Made by a program: the position numbers and the translations under genes. A stretch of 64,000 nucleotides of DNA from Anabaena sphaerica FACHB-251 (GTDB taxonomy: Bacteria > Cyanobacteriota > Cyanobacteriia > Cyanobacteriales > Nostocaceae): positions 232,027-296,026 of the forward strand of contig NZ_JACJQU010000006.1 of NCBI RefSeq assembly GCF_014696825.1, written 5' to 3'. Below the pieces are notes generated by a model. It saw nothing but the letters and a program-made list of their open reading frames with translations, searched no databases and was not told the DNA's origin. This document shows positions 56,544 to 64,000 of this stretch, piece by piece; within the stretch, counting starts at the first letter, position 1; the number at the start of each line of letters is the position of its first letter.

Positions 56544-56610
56544 CTCACTGCCCACAGGGTCGTAACAGTGAGTGGCCTCGTTGCCCCATTTTAGGGGTCG
56601 TAACAACGAG
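56544..56610 (+). promoter_or_regulatory. Two covarying hairpins in the padR leader
   Basis: Copy 1 (56544-56572): CTCACTG / CAGTGAG outer stem, CCC / GGG inner stem, and TCGTAA unpaired on the 3' side. Copy 2 (56577-56610): CTCGTTG / CAACGAG, CCCC / GGGG, and again TCGTAA. Two base pairs of the outer stem differ between copies in a compensatory way (A-T to G-C and C-G to T-A). The second ends 28 bases before the padR start. An RNA element or protein-binding site is likely; no known class is recognised. Confidence 0.55.
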
Positions 56611-56638
56611 ATTTTAGAACACAAACAAGGAGTAGGCA

Positions 56639-56992
56639 ATGATGAAAAACACCCAACAAATACATAACAAAGGATCAACAAATGTCGAAATTTCGCCACG
56701 AGAAGAACTGGTACTGCTGGCGCTTTACAACAAAGAACTCTATGGTTTGCAAATTCCGCAAGCTATGGAAGAAGCTAGTGGTGGTCAGCGTCAAATGGGG
56801 ATCGGTACGCTTTACCCTGTTCTCCATTCTTTGGAAAAGAAAGGGTTGGTCGAATCCCGTTGGGGAGATGAAGGACGTGAAGAACGAGGTGGAGCAAGAA
56901 GACGTTACTATAAACTTACAGGTAGCGGCGTTACCACCCTCCAAGCTGTCCAGTCTTTCCGTGCAAATTTACTTACCTGGCAACCTAGTTAG
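56639..56992 (+). CDS. PadR-family transcriptional regulator, 117 aa
   Basis: Winged-helix regulator. ISPREELVLLALYNKELYGL is the first helix, IGTLYPVLHSLEKKGLVESR the recognition region, RRRYYKLTGSGVTTLQAVQS the wing. Many PadR proteins sense small phenolic or other compounds. AAGGAG lies 6 bases before ATG 56639. Its stop is 13 bases before the next gene, so the two are co-transcribed. Confidence 0.9.
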   Translation: MMKNTQQIHNKGSTNVEISPREELVLLALYNKELYGLQIPQAMEEASGGQRQMGIGTLYPVLHSLEKKGLVESRWGDEGREERGGARRRYYKLTGSGVTTLQAVQSFRANLLTWQPS

Positions 56993-57005
56993 GGAAACAG
57001 CAGGT

Positions 57006-57449
57006 GTGGAATTTGAAGATCATGATTGGGAACTGACTGTTAGAGAACTGCAAATTAATTTGCAGTATTTACAAAGTATTCCATCATTAAAATCAGAGGA
57101 ATTTATTAAAGTTGCAGAAGAACTGATAAACCAAGAAGAAGAATTAGTAGAAAAATTAGAAAAGTTATCTCAGCTAGATAAGAAATTACGCAAATATAAG
57201 AAATTTGAACCTGCGGAAACTTGGGCTAGTCGCTGGGTTGCTTCTCCTATTGCTTACCTTTTTCCGCCAGAACGACGGGAAGAATGGTTAGGTGATTTGT
57301 CTGAAGTGAATCGGGAAATGTTGCACAAAGGATTTCCCCGTTGGCAGGTTAATTTGAATAATCTGGTAAAAACGGTAATTTTGATTATATCAGCTTTACA
57401 GATTAAGTTGTCAGACTTGCTTTCACTAGGTCAGTCAATGAATAAGTAG
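57006..57449 (+). CDS. PadR-linked protein with possible membrane helix, 147 aa
   Basis: Starts at GTG 57006 (MEFEDHDWELTVRELQIN). A helical coiled coil follows (EELINQEEELVEKLEKLSQL), then the block IAYLFPPERREEWLGDLSEV and HKGFPRWQVNLNNLVKTV, and a hydrophobic C-terminal helix VILIISALQIKLSDLLSLG. The block with PERREEWLGDL recurs in proteins next to PadR regulators in cyanobacteria, as I recall; function unknown. An in-frame overlap upstream is in another frame from padR and is not coding. Confidence 0.65.
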   Translation: MEFEDHDWELTVRELQINLQYLQSIPSLKSEEFIKVAEELINQEEELVEKLEKLSQLDKKLRKYKKFEPAETWASRWVASPIAYLFPPERREEWLGDLSEVNREMLHKGFPRWQVNLNNLVKTVILIISALQIKLSDLLSLGQSMNK

Positions 57450-57587
57450 ATGATGAATTAACCGCTTTTTTTAAACCCCACCCCTAACCCTTTGCACAAG
57501 TAAAGCTACTTTATTTGTCAAGTGGGTTAGGCACACAAGGTAATAGAGTAATATAGTGTAGAAATCTGATTGAGGTTTATTTTAGGT

Positions 57588-57836
57588 ATGACGAATATTA
57601 TTATTTATAACCTTGATGATGAAATCAAATCTCGTCTGCAAAAACGAGCAGAAAAAAACGGACGTTCTCTGGAAGAAGAGGCCAGAGAAATCCTCTACAT
57701 GACTCTGACAGAAAATAACGAAAATTCCTTAAATCTAGCTACTCGGATTGAACAACGGTTTGCGAATTTTGGAGATTTTGAATTACCAGAAATAGCGAGA
57801 GAACCTATTCGTACTGTATCAACATTTGAAGAATGA
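57588..57836 (+). CDS. FitA-type ribbon-helix-helix antitoxin, 82 aa
   Basis: TNIIIYNLDDEIKSRLQKRA and NGRSLEEEAREILYMTL give the FitA/VapB ribbon-helix-helix fold that binds the operator. The C-terminus (ATRIEQRFANFGDFELPEIA) should wrap the toxin. ATG 57588 follows TTTAGGT. It overlaps the toxin gene by 4 bases (ATGA), a typical module order. Confidence 0.85.
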   Translation: MTNIIIYNLDDEIKSRLQKRAEKNGRSLEEEAREILYMTLTENNENSLNLATRIEQRFANFGDFELPEIAREPIRTVSTFEE

Positions 57837-58270
57837 TTATTCTTGACACAAACCTATTGTCAGAACTGATGAAGCCTAAAAAGTCTGAAGCAGTGCGTAA
57901 TTGGACAAACCAACAACCCTTAATGAGTCTGTTTACCACAACAATTACTCAAGCAGAAATTCTTTATGGTATCACTTTACTAGCTGAGGGAAAACGACGA
58001 GATGAACTCGCTCAAGCAGCGCAATTGATGTTTTCTGAAGATTTTGCTGGACGTATTCTTCCCTTTGATCAAAATGCTGCTGTAGCATTTGCTAATATTG
58101 CATCCCAACGACGAAAAAATGGTACTCCAATTTCTCAAGCTGATGCTCAGATTGCGGCTATTTGTTACATTCATAGAGCAACTATAGCAACACGCAATGT
58201 TTCTGACTTTAAAGGGTGTGGTATTAATATTATTAATCCTTGGGAATATAAATCAATCATGGAAACCTGA
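57833..58270 (+). CDS. PIN-domain toxin (VapC/FitB family), 145 aa
   Basis: Mg-dependent ribonuclease of a type II toxin-antitoxin pair. Acidic residues: Asp5 (ILDTNLLSEL), Glu42 (TQAEILYG), Asp104 (ISQADAQIAA) and Asp125 (TRNVSDF). All are intact and length is standard, so this module should be active, unlike that at 5.5-6.3 kb. Overlaps the antitoxin gene. Confidence 0.9.
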   Translation: MIILDTNLLSELMKPKKSEAVRNWTNQQPLMSLFTTTITQAEILYGITLLAEGKRRDELAQAAQLMFSEDFAGRILPFDQNAAVAFANIASQRRKNGTPISQADAQIAAICYIHRATIATRNVSDFKGCGINIINPWEYKSIMET

Positions 58271-58421
58271 GTATCCTCACTAAAGAGGGTGTACCCAAAA
58301 TTTTAACGTCATACCTTTAGTTGATGTCACCGTCCTCGAAACTCCTGCTATAAAATAAGAGACCTGCAAATCAAAAAATATCCCCATTTTCCCAAACCAC
58401 AAGCAATTTTTGGAGATTTTT

Positions 58422-59774
58422 TTATTTGTAATTCTCCCGCAACTGATTCACAACTTGATCCAATCCTACAGAATGGGCAGCTTTAAATAATAAGCGATCG
58501 CCTTCCTGCACATAAGTCTTTAATCTCGTTACTAAATCAGCATGAGTTGTCCAACATTCACAAGGAATACCTTTAGCACTATCAGCGATAATTTCCGCAT
58601 CTTTGCTATCAGCTAACACCAACAAACCATCTAAATTCAATTTCTGCACCATTTCCCCAACTTGTTGATGTAACTGTTGGGATCTATCTCCTAACTCCTT
58701 CATTGCCCCTAATACGGCAATTTTCCGCTTTCCAGGTGTATCTGCTAATAACTGCAAAGCTGCTAACATTGCTTCTGGGGCGGCGTTATAAGTTTCATCT
58801 AAAATTACGATATCATTAGGTAAAGTAAATCGTTGCGATCGCCCACCAGGCATATTTACCATCACCCCAGCTTGCAGGGTTTTCCAATCAATTTCTAACA
58901 CTTGGGCTACTGCTAAAGCAGCTAAAAAATTAGTAGCATTATGACGACCAGGTAAGGGTAAAGGTAAACGCAATCCTGCCACTTCTACAGTTTCATTATC
59001 AACTAACTTTCCTTGAATATCGCCACCAGAAAAACCATAACTAATCACTTTCCCCTGCCAAAATTTCCCTGCTGTCTCCATTAATAGAGGACTATCATGA
59101 TTCAGAATTGCCACACTATCACCAGGCATTTCGGCTAATAACTCACATTTGGCTTCAGCTATCGCTGCTTCTGAACCCAATAACTCAATATGTGCCGTCC
59201 CGACATTAGTAATTACACCGATAGTTGGCCTGGCTATTTGTGTTAATTCCGCAATTTGTCCCCTCCCCCGCATCGCCATTTCTATTACCGCAAAATCATC
59301 TTCTGCACCTAGTTCTAACAGCGTTTTGGGAACACCGATTTCGTTGTTGAAATTTCCATAAGTTTTGTGAACTTGTCCTCTAGTTCCTAAAACTGCGGCA
59401 ATCAGTTCTTTGGTTGTAGTTTTACCCACTGAACCCGTTACTCCAATCACGGGAATCGAAAAAGAATCCCGCCACCATCTAGCAATTTGCTGATATGCCT
59501 TTAAGGTGTCGGCAACTTGTAATACAGGTAATTCAGGGTTTTCATAAGTATAATCCACAATGGCTGCGATCGCACCCTTAGCGATCGCCATCGTTACAAA
59601 CTCGTGTCCATCAAACTTTTCGCCACGTAAAGCCAAAAACACCTCACCTAGTCCTAAAATCCTGGTATCTGTTTGGATACCGTTACTAACTTTAGCTAAC
59701 GCAGATGCAGATAAATTTACAGGACGGGCTTCAAGAACTTCCACCAATTGGGATAAAGTGGCTGAAACAAGCAT
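58422..59774 (-). CDS. murF: UDP-MurNAc-tripeptide D-Ala-D-Ala ligase, 450 aa
   Basis: Adds D-Ala-D-Ala to the peptidoglycan precursor in the cytoplasm. ATP-binding loop VIGVTGSVGKTTTKELIAAV, Mg/substrate motif ITNVGTAHIELLGS, LNHDSPLL, and PGRHNATNFLAAL in the middle; LDETYNAAPEAMLAAL and LGAMKELG in the C-terminal domain. ATG 59774 (MLVSATLSQLVEVLEARP) is chosen; an in-frame TTG at 59786 is unlikely. Family length is normal. Confidence 0.94.
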   Translation of the reverse strand: MLVSATLSQLVEVLEARPVNLSASALAKVSNGIQTDTRILGLGEVFLALRGEKFDGHEFVTMAIAKGAIAAIVDYTYENPELPVLQVADTLKAYQQIARWWRDSFSIPVIGVTGSVGKTTTKELIAAVLGTRGQVHKTYGNFNNEIGVPKTLLELGAEDDFAVIEMAMRGRGQIAELTQIARPTIGVITNVGTAHIELLGSEAAIAEAKCELLAEMPGDSVAILNHDSPLLMETAGKFWQGKVISYGFSGGDIQGKLVDNETVEVAGLRLPLPLPGRHNATNFLAALAVAQVLEIDWKTLQAGVMVNMPGGRSQRFTLPNDIVILDETYNAAPEAMLAALQLLADTPGKRKIAVLGAMKELGDRSQQLHQQVGEMVQKLNLDGLLVLADSKDAEIIADSAKGIPCECWTTHADLVTRLKTYVQEGDRLLFKAAHSVGLDQVVNQLRENYK

Positions 59775-60118
59775 ACTGATAATCAATAAAAGTTAATTAC
59801 CAAATCCTACACTACAGTAGATCCCCAACACCCAAATCCCCGACTTCTCACATCAATATTTATTTCCCAGATCAAAAAGAAGTAAGGGATCTTATCGTTC
59901 AGCGACGGCAATCCTCTATCCTTTACAAATCTATATATTTACAAATCTATATATTTACAAAACTTAATCTACAATTATTTCACCGATAAAACACATAAAA
60001 GAGACATCGGTTTTCTTCATTAAAAATATCAAGTCCCGCTATAGTACATTTGTACTGTTACATTTGCCAGGGTAACTAGGACAAGCTCCAATTCTCAATC
60101 ATCTGACTGCTGACTGCC

Positions 60119-60289
60119 ATAAATTGCCGTCCCAGTAGCGGTACAGTTACCTGCGGGGCTGAAAAACTTTACCACTTCCAGGCAAACCTGCAACGCTGTG
60201 AGACCTGTAGAGTTTGCTGTTACCCAGATTGAGGGTGAACACGCGCATTGAATATTGTGGTTTGGGAACTACACCCAAGGAGTGTAAAT
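60119..60289. other. GC-rich structured stretch, possible RNA or gene relic
   Basis: GC-richer than its flanks. Hairpin GCAAAC-CTGCA with TGTAG-A-GTTTGC (60183-60220, one bulged A) and GGTA/TACC near 60140-60152. On the minus strand a frame reads SIWVTANSTGLTALQVCLEV and VKFFSPAGNCTATGTAIYGS without a start. Whether it is an RNA gene or a relic is open. It lies next to the 45-aa gene. Confidence 0.3.
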
Positions 60290-60427
60290 TTAGTGTTCTC
60301 CTGTTTTTTCAATTGTCTCAATCACTGCCAAACCTATGCTAGAAGCTGCAATTAAAAGGATTGCTGAGATCAAATAGGCATTGGTCAGCATTCGGAGGGC
60401 TTCGTCAAAAAAAATGTAGGTGGTCAT
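60290..60427 (-). CDS. Small single-helix membrane protein, 45 aa
   Basis: MTTYIFFDEALRMLTNAYLI then SAILLIAASSIGLAVIETIE and KTGEH. One membrane helix (about 17-36) and a polar C-terminus. GAAGGTG lies 5 bases before the ATG at 60425-60427, a good ribosome site. The size is typical of small subunits of photosynthetic or NDH-1 complexes, but I recognise no family. Confidence 0.6.
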   Translation of the reverse strand: MTTYIFFDEALRMLTNAYLISAILLIAASSIGLAVIETIEKTGEH

Positions 60428-60710
60428 TTGTTCACCTTCTGAACTTTAAGCGGCTACTAGTGCTATTTATTACTCAATGCCTTGATAGATTAATTTGGCT
60501 GATTAATTCCTAGCAATAGCATCTTAACAAAACTTTAGCTGTTTCAGAACCCCATGACAAACTTTTCTCTCTAAAGATTTGATGAATTTAACCGAGATTT
60601 GGTGAGAGACAATACAGAAAAATACTATAAGTAAAAATAACCGCCATTCTAAGTACAGTAAAGGTTGCGGCAAAATTGTATGGTTTTTTACAAATTTACC
60701 AAGGATGATT

Positions 60711-61235
60711 ATGGAGTCTTTACATTTAGCAATATTCACCAATCGCCTATTATTACAGCCGATATCACTCAAATATAAAGAAGATATTTTTAAGGAATTC
60801 ACCGCTGAAATTGCGACTTATTTATATGCTGCTCCACCTAGAGAAATTGAAGGTACTGAATTTTTTATTAAACAATCTTTACAGGAAATGGAAAAAGGAG
60901 AGAATATAACAGTTGTGGTTTTAAAGAAAGATTCTCAAGAATTTTTAGGTTGTAGTGGCATATATAAAGTTAATAGCAAATATCCCCAAACTGGAATTTG
61001 GTTGAAAAAATCAGCATTCGGTCAAGGGTACGGAACAGAAGTAATTCAAGCCTTGAAGGAATGGGCTGACGCTAACTTAGATTATGAGTATCTGAGATAT
61101 CCTGTAGATCAGGAAAATATTCCCAGTCGAAGAATTGCAGAAAAGCTAGGAGGGCAAATGTTTAGCAAATACAAGCATACTAACTTGAGTCATAAAGTCT
61201 TAAATGTAGTTGAGTATAGAATCTTCAAAACCTGA
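60711..61235 (+). CDS. GNAT N-acetyltransferase (RimJ/RimL type), 174 aa
   Basis: ESLHLAIFTNRLLLQPISLK is the RimL-like start (rLxLrP). ECSGIYKVNSKYPQ-like strand FLGCSGIYKVNSKYPQTG, and LKKSAFGQGYGTEVIQALKE is the acetyl-CoA site. VDQENIPSRRIAEKLGG is the usual C-terminal block. Substrate unknown. ATG 60711 lies 6 bases after AAGG; an in-frame ATG at 60705 overlaps it. Confidence 0.88.
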   Translation: MESLHLAIFTNRLLLQPISLKYKEDIFKEFTAEIATYLYAAPPREIEGTEFFIKQSLQEMEKGENITVVVLKKDSQEFLGCSGIYKVNSKYPQTGIWLKKSAFGQGYGTEVIQALKEWADANLDYEYLRYPVDQENIPSRRIAEKLGGQMFSKYKHTNLSHKVLNVVEYRIFKT

Positions 61236-61370
61236 GATTTACACTGAAGCTATTTTATCAGTGTTCTTTTGACTAATTCTCATTAACAATCCAAGTATTT
61301 ATACGCAGAAAAATTTAAAAATATTGTTAAAGTTTGATGATCTTAAAAACGAACCAGGAATTTTCATAAA

Positions 61371-61400
61371 AGGAGTCAGGAGTCAGGAGTCAGGAGTCAG
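61371..61400. repeat. Heptamer array AGGAGTC
   Basis: About four copies of AGGAGTC. A related TCTTCCC array lies at about 61600-61618. Confidence 0.85.
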
Positions 61401-61428
61401 ATGATGTCCGGCAAATCACGCTGAATAT

Positions 61429-61571
61429 GTCATTGCGAGCGGAACGTTCACGTTCGCCATGGCCTATAACTCCTACGTCGTCACGCCAGCTATAGCCTTA
61501 CTGTGCCGAAGGCATAGTGAAACGACGCAATCTCAAGGTTTTTGGGATTGCTTCCCTACGGTCGCAATGAC
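61429..61571. mobile_element. 143-bp inverted-repeat element (MITE-like)
   Basis: Ends GTCATTGCGA and TCGCAATGAC are perfect inverse. Inside are the iterated words GTGCCGAAGGCATAG and GGAACGTTCACG, and the palindromic AATCTCAAGG/TTTTGGGATTG pair. No coding capacity. Lies before the deacetylase-like gene's stop. Confidence 0.75.
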
Positions 61572-61622
61572 GGTTATTTGAACAGAAATAAATATTCCCT
61601 CTTCCCTCTTCCCTCTTCGCTG

Positions 61623-62534
61623 CTACAAACAAGGTCCAATTGTGGCAGTTACTGATTTTGATAACGATGCTAAATCATAGCCTCCTTCTAAACCAAATAA
61701 GATTTTGCGAGTTACACCTAAACAATATTGAGTGAATAAACCAAAATCTTCAGGTTGCAAAGACATACTTGCTAAAGGATCATCTTCTAGGGCATCATAA
61801 CCAGCACTGACAATGAGTAAATCTGGTTGAAAGTTGGTTAAAAACGGTAATATTTTGTGTTCCCACAATGGTTGATATACGCTGAGATCACTACCAGGGG
61901 GTAGGGGTAAATTTAAAACATTATTATGTAAACCTTTCTCGGAAGCTCTCCCAGTACCAGGATAGCAGGGGTATTGATGTAAAGAACAATATGCAATTTG
62001 TGAGTGAGTCTCCACTATTGCTTGAGTACCATTCCCGTGATGTACATCCCAATCTAAGATGGCGACACGGTTGATACCCGGTTGTTTTAAGGCGTAGAAA
62101 GCAGAAATAGCCGCATTGGAGAATAAACAAAACCCCATCCCCGTATTACTTTCCGCATGATGTCCCGGTGGACGCGCTAACACAAAGGCGGGATTTTCCC
62201 TAGTTAAAACCATATCTACTCCATCTAACCAAGCACTCACCGCTAACAAAGCCACATCATAACTGCGGGGAGAAACTGGGGTGTCTCCATCTAAATAACC
62301 ACCACCAGTAGCAGCGATATCTTTAAGTTTCTGAATGTATGTTGCCGTATGGGCAGTTTCTATCCAAGACATCAACTCCGGTTTGACGGGTGTGGGATGC
62401 AACCAGTGGATTTTTTCAGCAAAGTCAGCAGTTTTTAAAGCCTTGACAACCGCACTTAAGCGTTCTGGTCTTTCTGGATGATAGCGTCCGGTTTTGTGAT
62501 CTAAAAATTCTTCCGAATAGATGACTGGTAGCAT
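61623..62534 (-). CDS. Histone deacetylase family hydrolase, 303 aa
   Basis: Zinc amide hydrolase of the HDAC/AcuC/acetylpolyamine family. RYHPERPERLSAVVKAL at the start; VLARPPGHHAESNTGMGFCL with the catalytic His pair; AILDWDVHHGNGTQ with zinc ligands Asp and His; VSAGYDALEDDPL with the third ligand; LEGGYDL with the catalytic Tyr. Substrates in bacteria include acetylated polyamines or proteins; not known here. ATG at 62532-62534. Confidence 0.93.
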   Translation of the reverse strand: MLPVIYSEEFLDHKTGRYHPERPERLSAVVKALKTADFAEKIHWLHPTPVKPELMSWIETAHTATYIQKLKDIAATGGGYLDGDTPVSPRSYDVALLAVSAWLDGVDMVLTRENPAFVLARPPGHHAESNTGMGFCLFSNAAISAFYALKQPGINRVAILDWDVHHGNGTQAIVETHSQIAYCSLHQYPCYPGTGRASEKGLHNNVLNLPLPPGSDLSVYQPLWEHKILPFLTNFQPDLLIVSAGYDALEDDPLASMSLQPEDFGLFTQYCLGVTRKILFGLEGGYDLASLSKSVTATIGPCL

Positions 62535-62564
62535 GGGCCCAAAAGCAAAAGACTGAATGCAATT

Positions 62565-62792
62565 CTAGCCTGACTGTTCGTTGCTATAGCCAGTCATTAT
62601 ATCAGAGGGTTCATCCAGCATTTCGGGAACTAAAGCTTGATTTCCCCGTTTTTCCGTTGCTGATTGTTCCCGGATCACATCATCCATTTTTGGCGGATGT
62701 TTAATTTTGTCCAGTACCTCTGGACTTAATTGGGATGCGTCTGTTTCCGGGTTCAGCTTTTCGGCTTGATTGGGAACTGTTTTTTTATTCAT
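62565..62792 (-). CDS. Small hydrophilic protein, 75 aa
   Basis: MNKKTVPNQAEKLNPETDAS then QLSPEVLDKIKHPPKMDDVI, REQSATEKRGNQALVPEMLD and EPSDIMTGYSNEQSG. Polar, probably disordered, no motif recognised. ATG 62792 is chosen over an in-frame Met nine codons upstream. It lies 30 bases upstream of the deacetylase-like gene on the same strand. Confidence 0.6.
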   Translation of the reverse strand: MNKKTVPNQAEKLNPETDASQLSPEVLDKIKHPPKMDDVIREQSATEKRGNQALVPEMLDEPSDIMTGYSNEQSG

Positions 62793-63040
62793 GAATATTT
62801 TCACAACTTTACCAATCAAGTCTAAAAAATATGATTGTTAAATTTACCTATCTATAGGCTGAATTTATGTGAAGAATCCTCAACTATCTCACCAGCTTTG
62901 TAGAAACTTCTGCCGGAACATCTCTACACCTAAATGCTAATTTTTGATAGAGATAGATCCCCGAATTCTTATTTATCATTTCATACAACAAATATCTAAG
63001 CGATGAAGCTATCCTGAAGCCGACTCGGTGAAAACTTTTA

Positions 63041-63391
63041 TCAAATTGCTACATCAGATTCAATTAATTTAAAACCCCAAGGTTTCAGAGCAGCGATCAC
63101 TATTTCTCTTTTCACACCTTCATAAGCCTCCCATTCAGAGTGTTTATCTTTGGGATGTCCGTCACCGATATGACCTGCAACTTTTATCACCGGAAAACCC
63201 GCCAAGTAATGGCGCTCTATTCCTTTTGGAAGTGCTAGTTGAACTTTGTGTCCTACAAATTTGGATGAACCTGAATTAGCTACAGATTCACGGATTAAAC
63301 AGATATCACCAGCCGTTCCCCAAGTGGTTTGGTAGATGTGGAGGAACGATATACAAGTTTCTGGTTTAATGGCTCTTTTGAGAATTTGCAT
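63041..63391 (-). CDS. Hypothetical protein, 116 aa
   Basis: MQILKRAIKPETCISFLHIY then TTWGTAGDICLIRESVANSG, VGHKVQLALPKGIERHYLAG and HPKDKHSEWEAYEGVKREIV. A mixed alpha/beta protein with two His/Asp-rich turns (GHIGDGHPKDKHSEW); no family recognised. ATG 63391 is chosen over an in-frame TTG at 63409; ribosome site is weak. Confidence 0.5.
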   Translation of the reverse strand: MQILKRAIKPETCISFLHIYQTTWGTAGDICLIRESVANSGSSKFVGHKVQLALPKGIERHYLAGFPVIKVAGHIGDGHPKDKHSEWEAYEGVKREIVIAALKPWGFKLIESDVAI

Positions 63392-63730
63392 TATCTCTAC
63401 TCTTGACAATTTTGTTAATCAAATTATATATGTATTTTAAATTTCACACAACATAAGCACTTAAATTTTTTCTTCTCGTATTTATTATGACTACCTGGTA
63501 ATTCTGAGAGGAAGTGCGATTCGTTCGCTATTGATGTGGGTGAGTTGATGTTTCTTGGTTCTCTCCACTCTTGAGTCTAGGGCAAACGCATCTAAATTCT
63601 AAAACAAAAAAATCTCCAATTGTAACTCTAAAATCTAAAATGGCTAATCAAAGAATTCTTAAATTAGTGCCGCAATAATATTGATGCTCATAGCTAGAAC
63701 AGTAGTATTGAAAAAGAAGGAGAACACACC

Positions 63731-63783
63731 ATGCAGCAAAGTCAAGCGCCTCATAGAACGTATTGTGGTCTGCACATCGGAAA
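63731..63783 (+). pseudogene. 5' end of a gene cut by the TnpB element
   Basis: AAGGAG lies 8 bases before ATG 63731. The frame reads MQQSQAPHRTYCGLHIGNLT and then enters element sequence, ending by chance at 63863. The first ~17 codons should be the start of a host gene, which I cannot name. The strong ribosome site supports it. Confidence 0.4.
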
Positions 63784-64000
63784 CTTGACTAGTCATAGTT
63801 CCAAAAAGCATAGACAAATATCTCATGCCTTTCGTTTGCCGGGAATAACCCCGACGGGGCGTTAGCGAAGCTCCTCCGAAGGAGGCACTACAACGCCCTC
63901 TATCCCTAGACTAAACGCTGTCGGGACTACTTTACGTAAAATATTCAAACTACCATTCACATCAGCGTGAATCAGTTTACCATTACCAGCTTTATAAAGC
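63782..64000 (-). mobile_element. IS200/IS605-type element, right end, cut by window
   Basis: Includes the 3' part of tnpB and about 80 bases of right end. The boundary near 63782-63786 reads TCAAG on the element strand, like IS605-type right ends. A hairpin CCCCG/CGGGG (63850-63860) follows the tnpB stop. A guide (omega) RNA would be expected to overlap the tnpB 3' end and this right end. Confidence 0.6.
63862..64000 (-). CDS. tnpB: TnpB (OrfB) C-terminal fragment, 5' part outside window
   Basis: RNA-guided nuclease of IS200/IS605 elements. The visible part reads YKAGNGKLIHADVNGSLNIL, then RKVVPTAFSLGIEGVVVPPS and EELR. HADVNGSLNILRK holds the last RuvC Asp. The tail is altered where an iterated GCGAAGCTCCTCCGAAGGAG word forms the last codons. 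Stop at 63862-63864. Confidence 0.85.
   Translation of the reverse strand, partial: LYKAGNGKLIHADVNGSLNILRKVVPTAFSLGIEGVVVPPSEELR

Noticed and set aside
56557..56608. Similarity of GTCGTAACAA to the 16S rRNA 3' end
   Set aside because: Only about ten bases match; no other rRNA sequence is present.
56682..57005. Out-of-frame extension of the PadR-linked gene
   Set aside because: It overlaps padR in another frame and has no family-like sequence there.
60524..60802. 92-codon minus-strand frame
   Set aside because: Antisense to the start of the GNAT gene with no ribosome site.

Overview
The window looks like chromosome from a filamentous, probably heterocyst-forming cyanobacterium (Nostocales). 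Evidence: many HIP1 octamers (GCGATCGC), 7-bp short tandem repeats between genes, several short inverted-repeat elements, about 40% GC by eye, and cyanobacterial families (DUF1825, DUF1802, DUF3288, DUF2231, TPR-CHAT proteins, an alternative respiratory terminal oxidase). This assignment is inference from content; no 16S gene is present.

Layout. 1-5.5 kb: 5' part of tyrS, a class A penicillin-binding protein, a DUF1825 protein, a universal stress protein and pgk. 5.5-8.9 kb: a broken VapC-type toxin with its likely antitoxin, an unassigned TOPRIM protein, and coaBC. 9.3-17.5 kb: a small conserved protein, an esterase, an M48 peptidase, a secreted leucine-rich-repeat protein, an exported TPR-CHAT protein and a HEPN-type protein. 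17.6-22.1 kb: murA, tRNA-Leu(CAG), a SpoU methyltransferase, a lipoprotein nuclease and a polysaccharide deacetylase. 22.1-33.2 kb: a metal-chelate-type ABC transporter split by a miniature element, a PD-(D/E)XK-like/TPR protein, a CrtISO-like oxidoreductase, an MCE (Mla-like) ATPase and substrate-binding subunit, and clpC. 33.2-44.5 kb: small and unknown genes, a frameshifted antitoxin, an aldo/keto reductase, a candidate structured RNA with a strong terminator, a hydrolase, a second exported TPR-CHAT protein, aroE, and a repeat-rich membrane protein. 44.9-54.2 kb: a divergent sucCD-like pair, then two DUF2231 membrane proteins, oxidase subunits II-I-III, a small membrane protein and a type II NADH dehydrogenase. 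54.2-64 kb: a transposase relic, a TPR protein, a padR operon behind two similar RNA hairpins, an intact antitoxin/PIN-toxin pair, murF, a 45-residue membrane protein, a GNAT enzyme, a histone-deacetylase-like hydrolase, and at the edge a TnpB-type element that appears to interrupt a gene.

How genes work together. The 48-54 kb block reads as a compact respiratory chain: NDH-2 would reduce quinone, and the heme-copper oxidase, whose subunit II has lost the CuA ligands, would oxidise quinol. murA, murF and the penicillin-binding protein belong to peptidoglycan synthesis but are scattered. Four toxin-antitoxin or antitoxin-like loci are in different states: one intact, one with a stop in the toxin, one with a frameshift in the antitoxin, and one HicB-like remnant.

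Most worth a second look: the two covarying hairpins before padR (56.54-56.61 kb), the terminator-ended structured region at 37.37-37.64 kb, the CuA-less oxidase/NDH-2 block, the TOPRIM, HEPN and PD-(D/E)XK-like proteins of unknown role, and an MCE gene whose C-terminus and stop codon come from an 8-bp repeat. All family assignments are by reading motifs; no database search was run.
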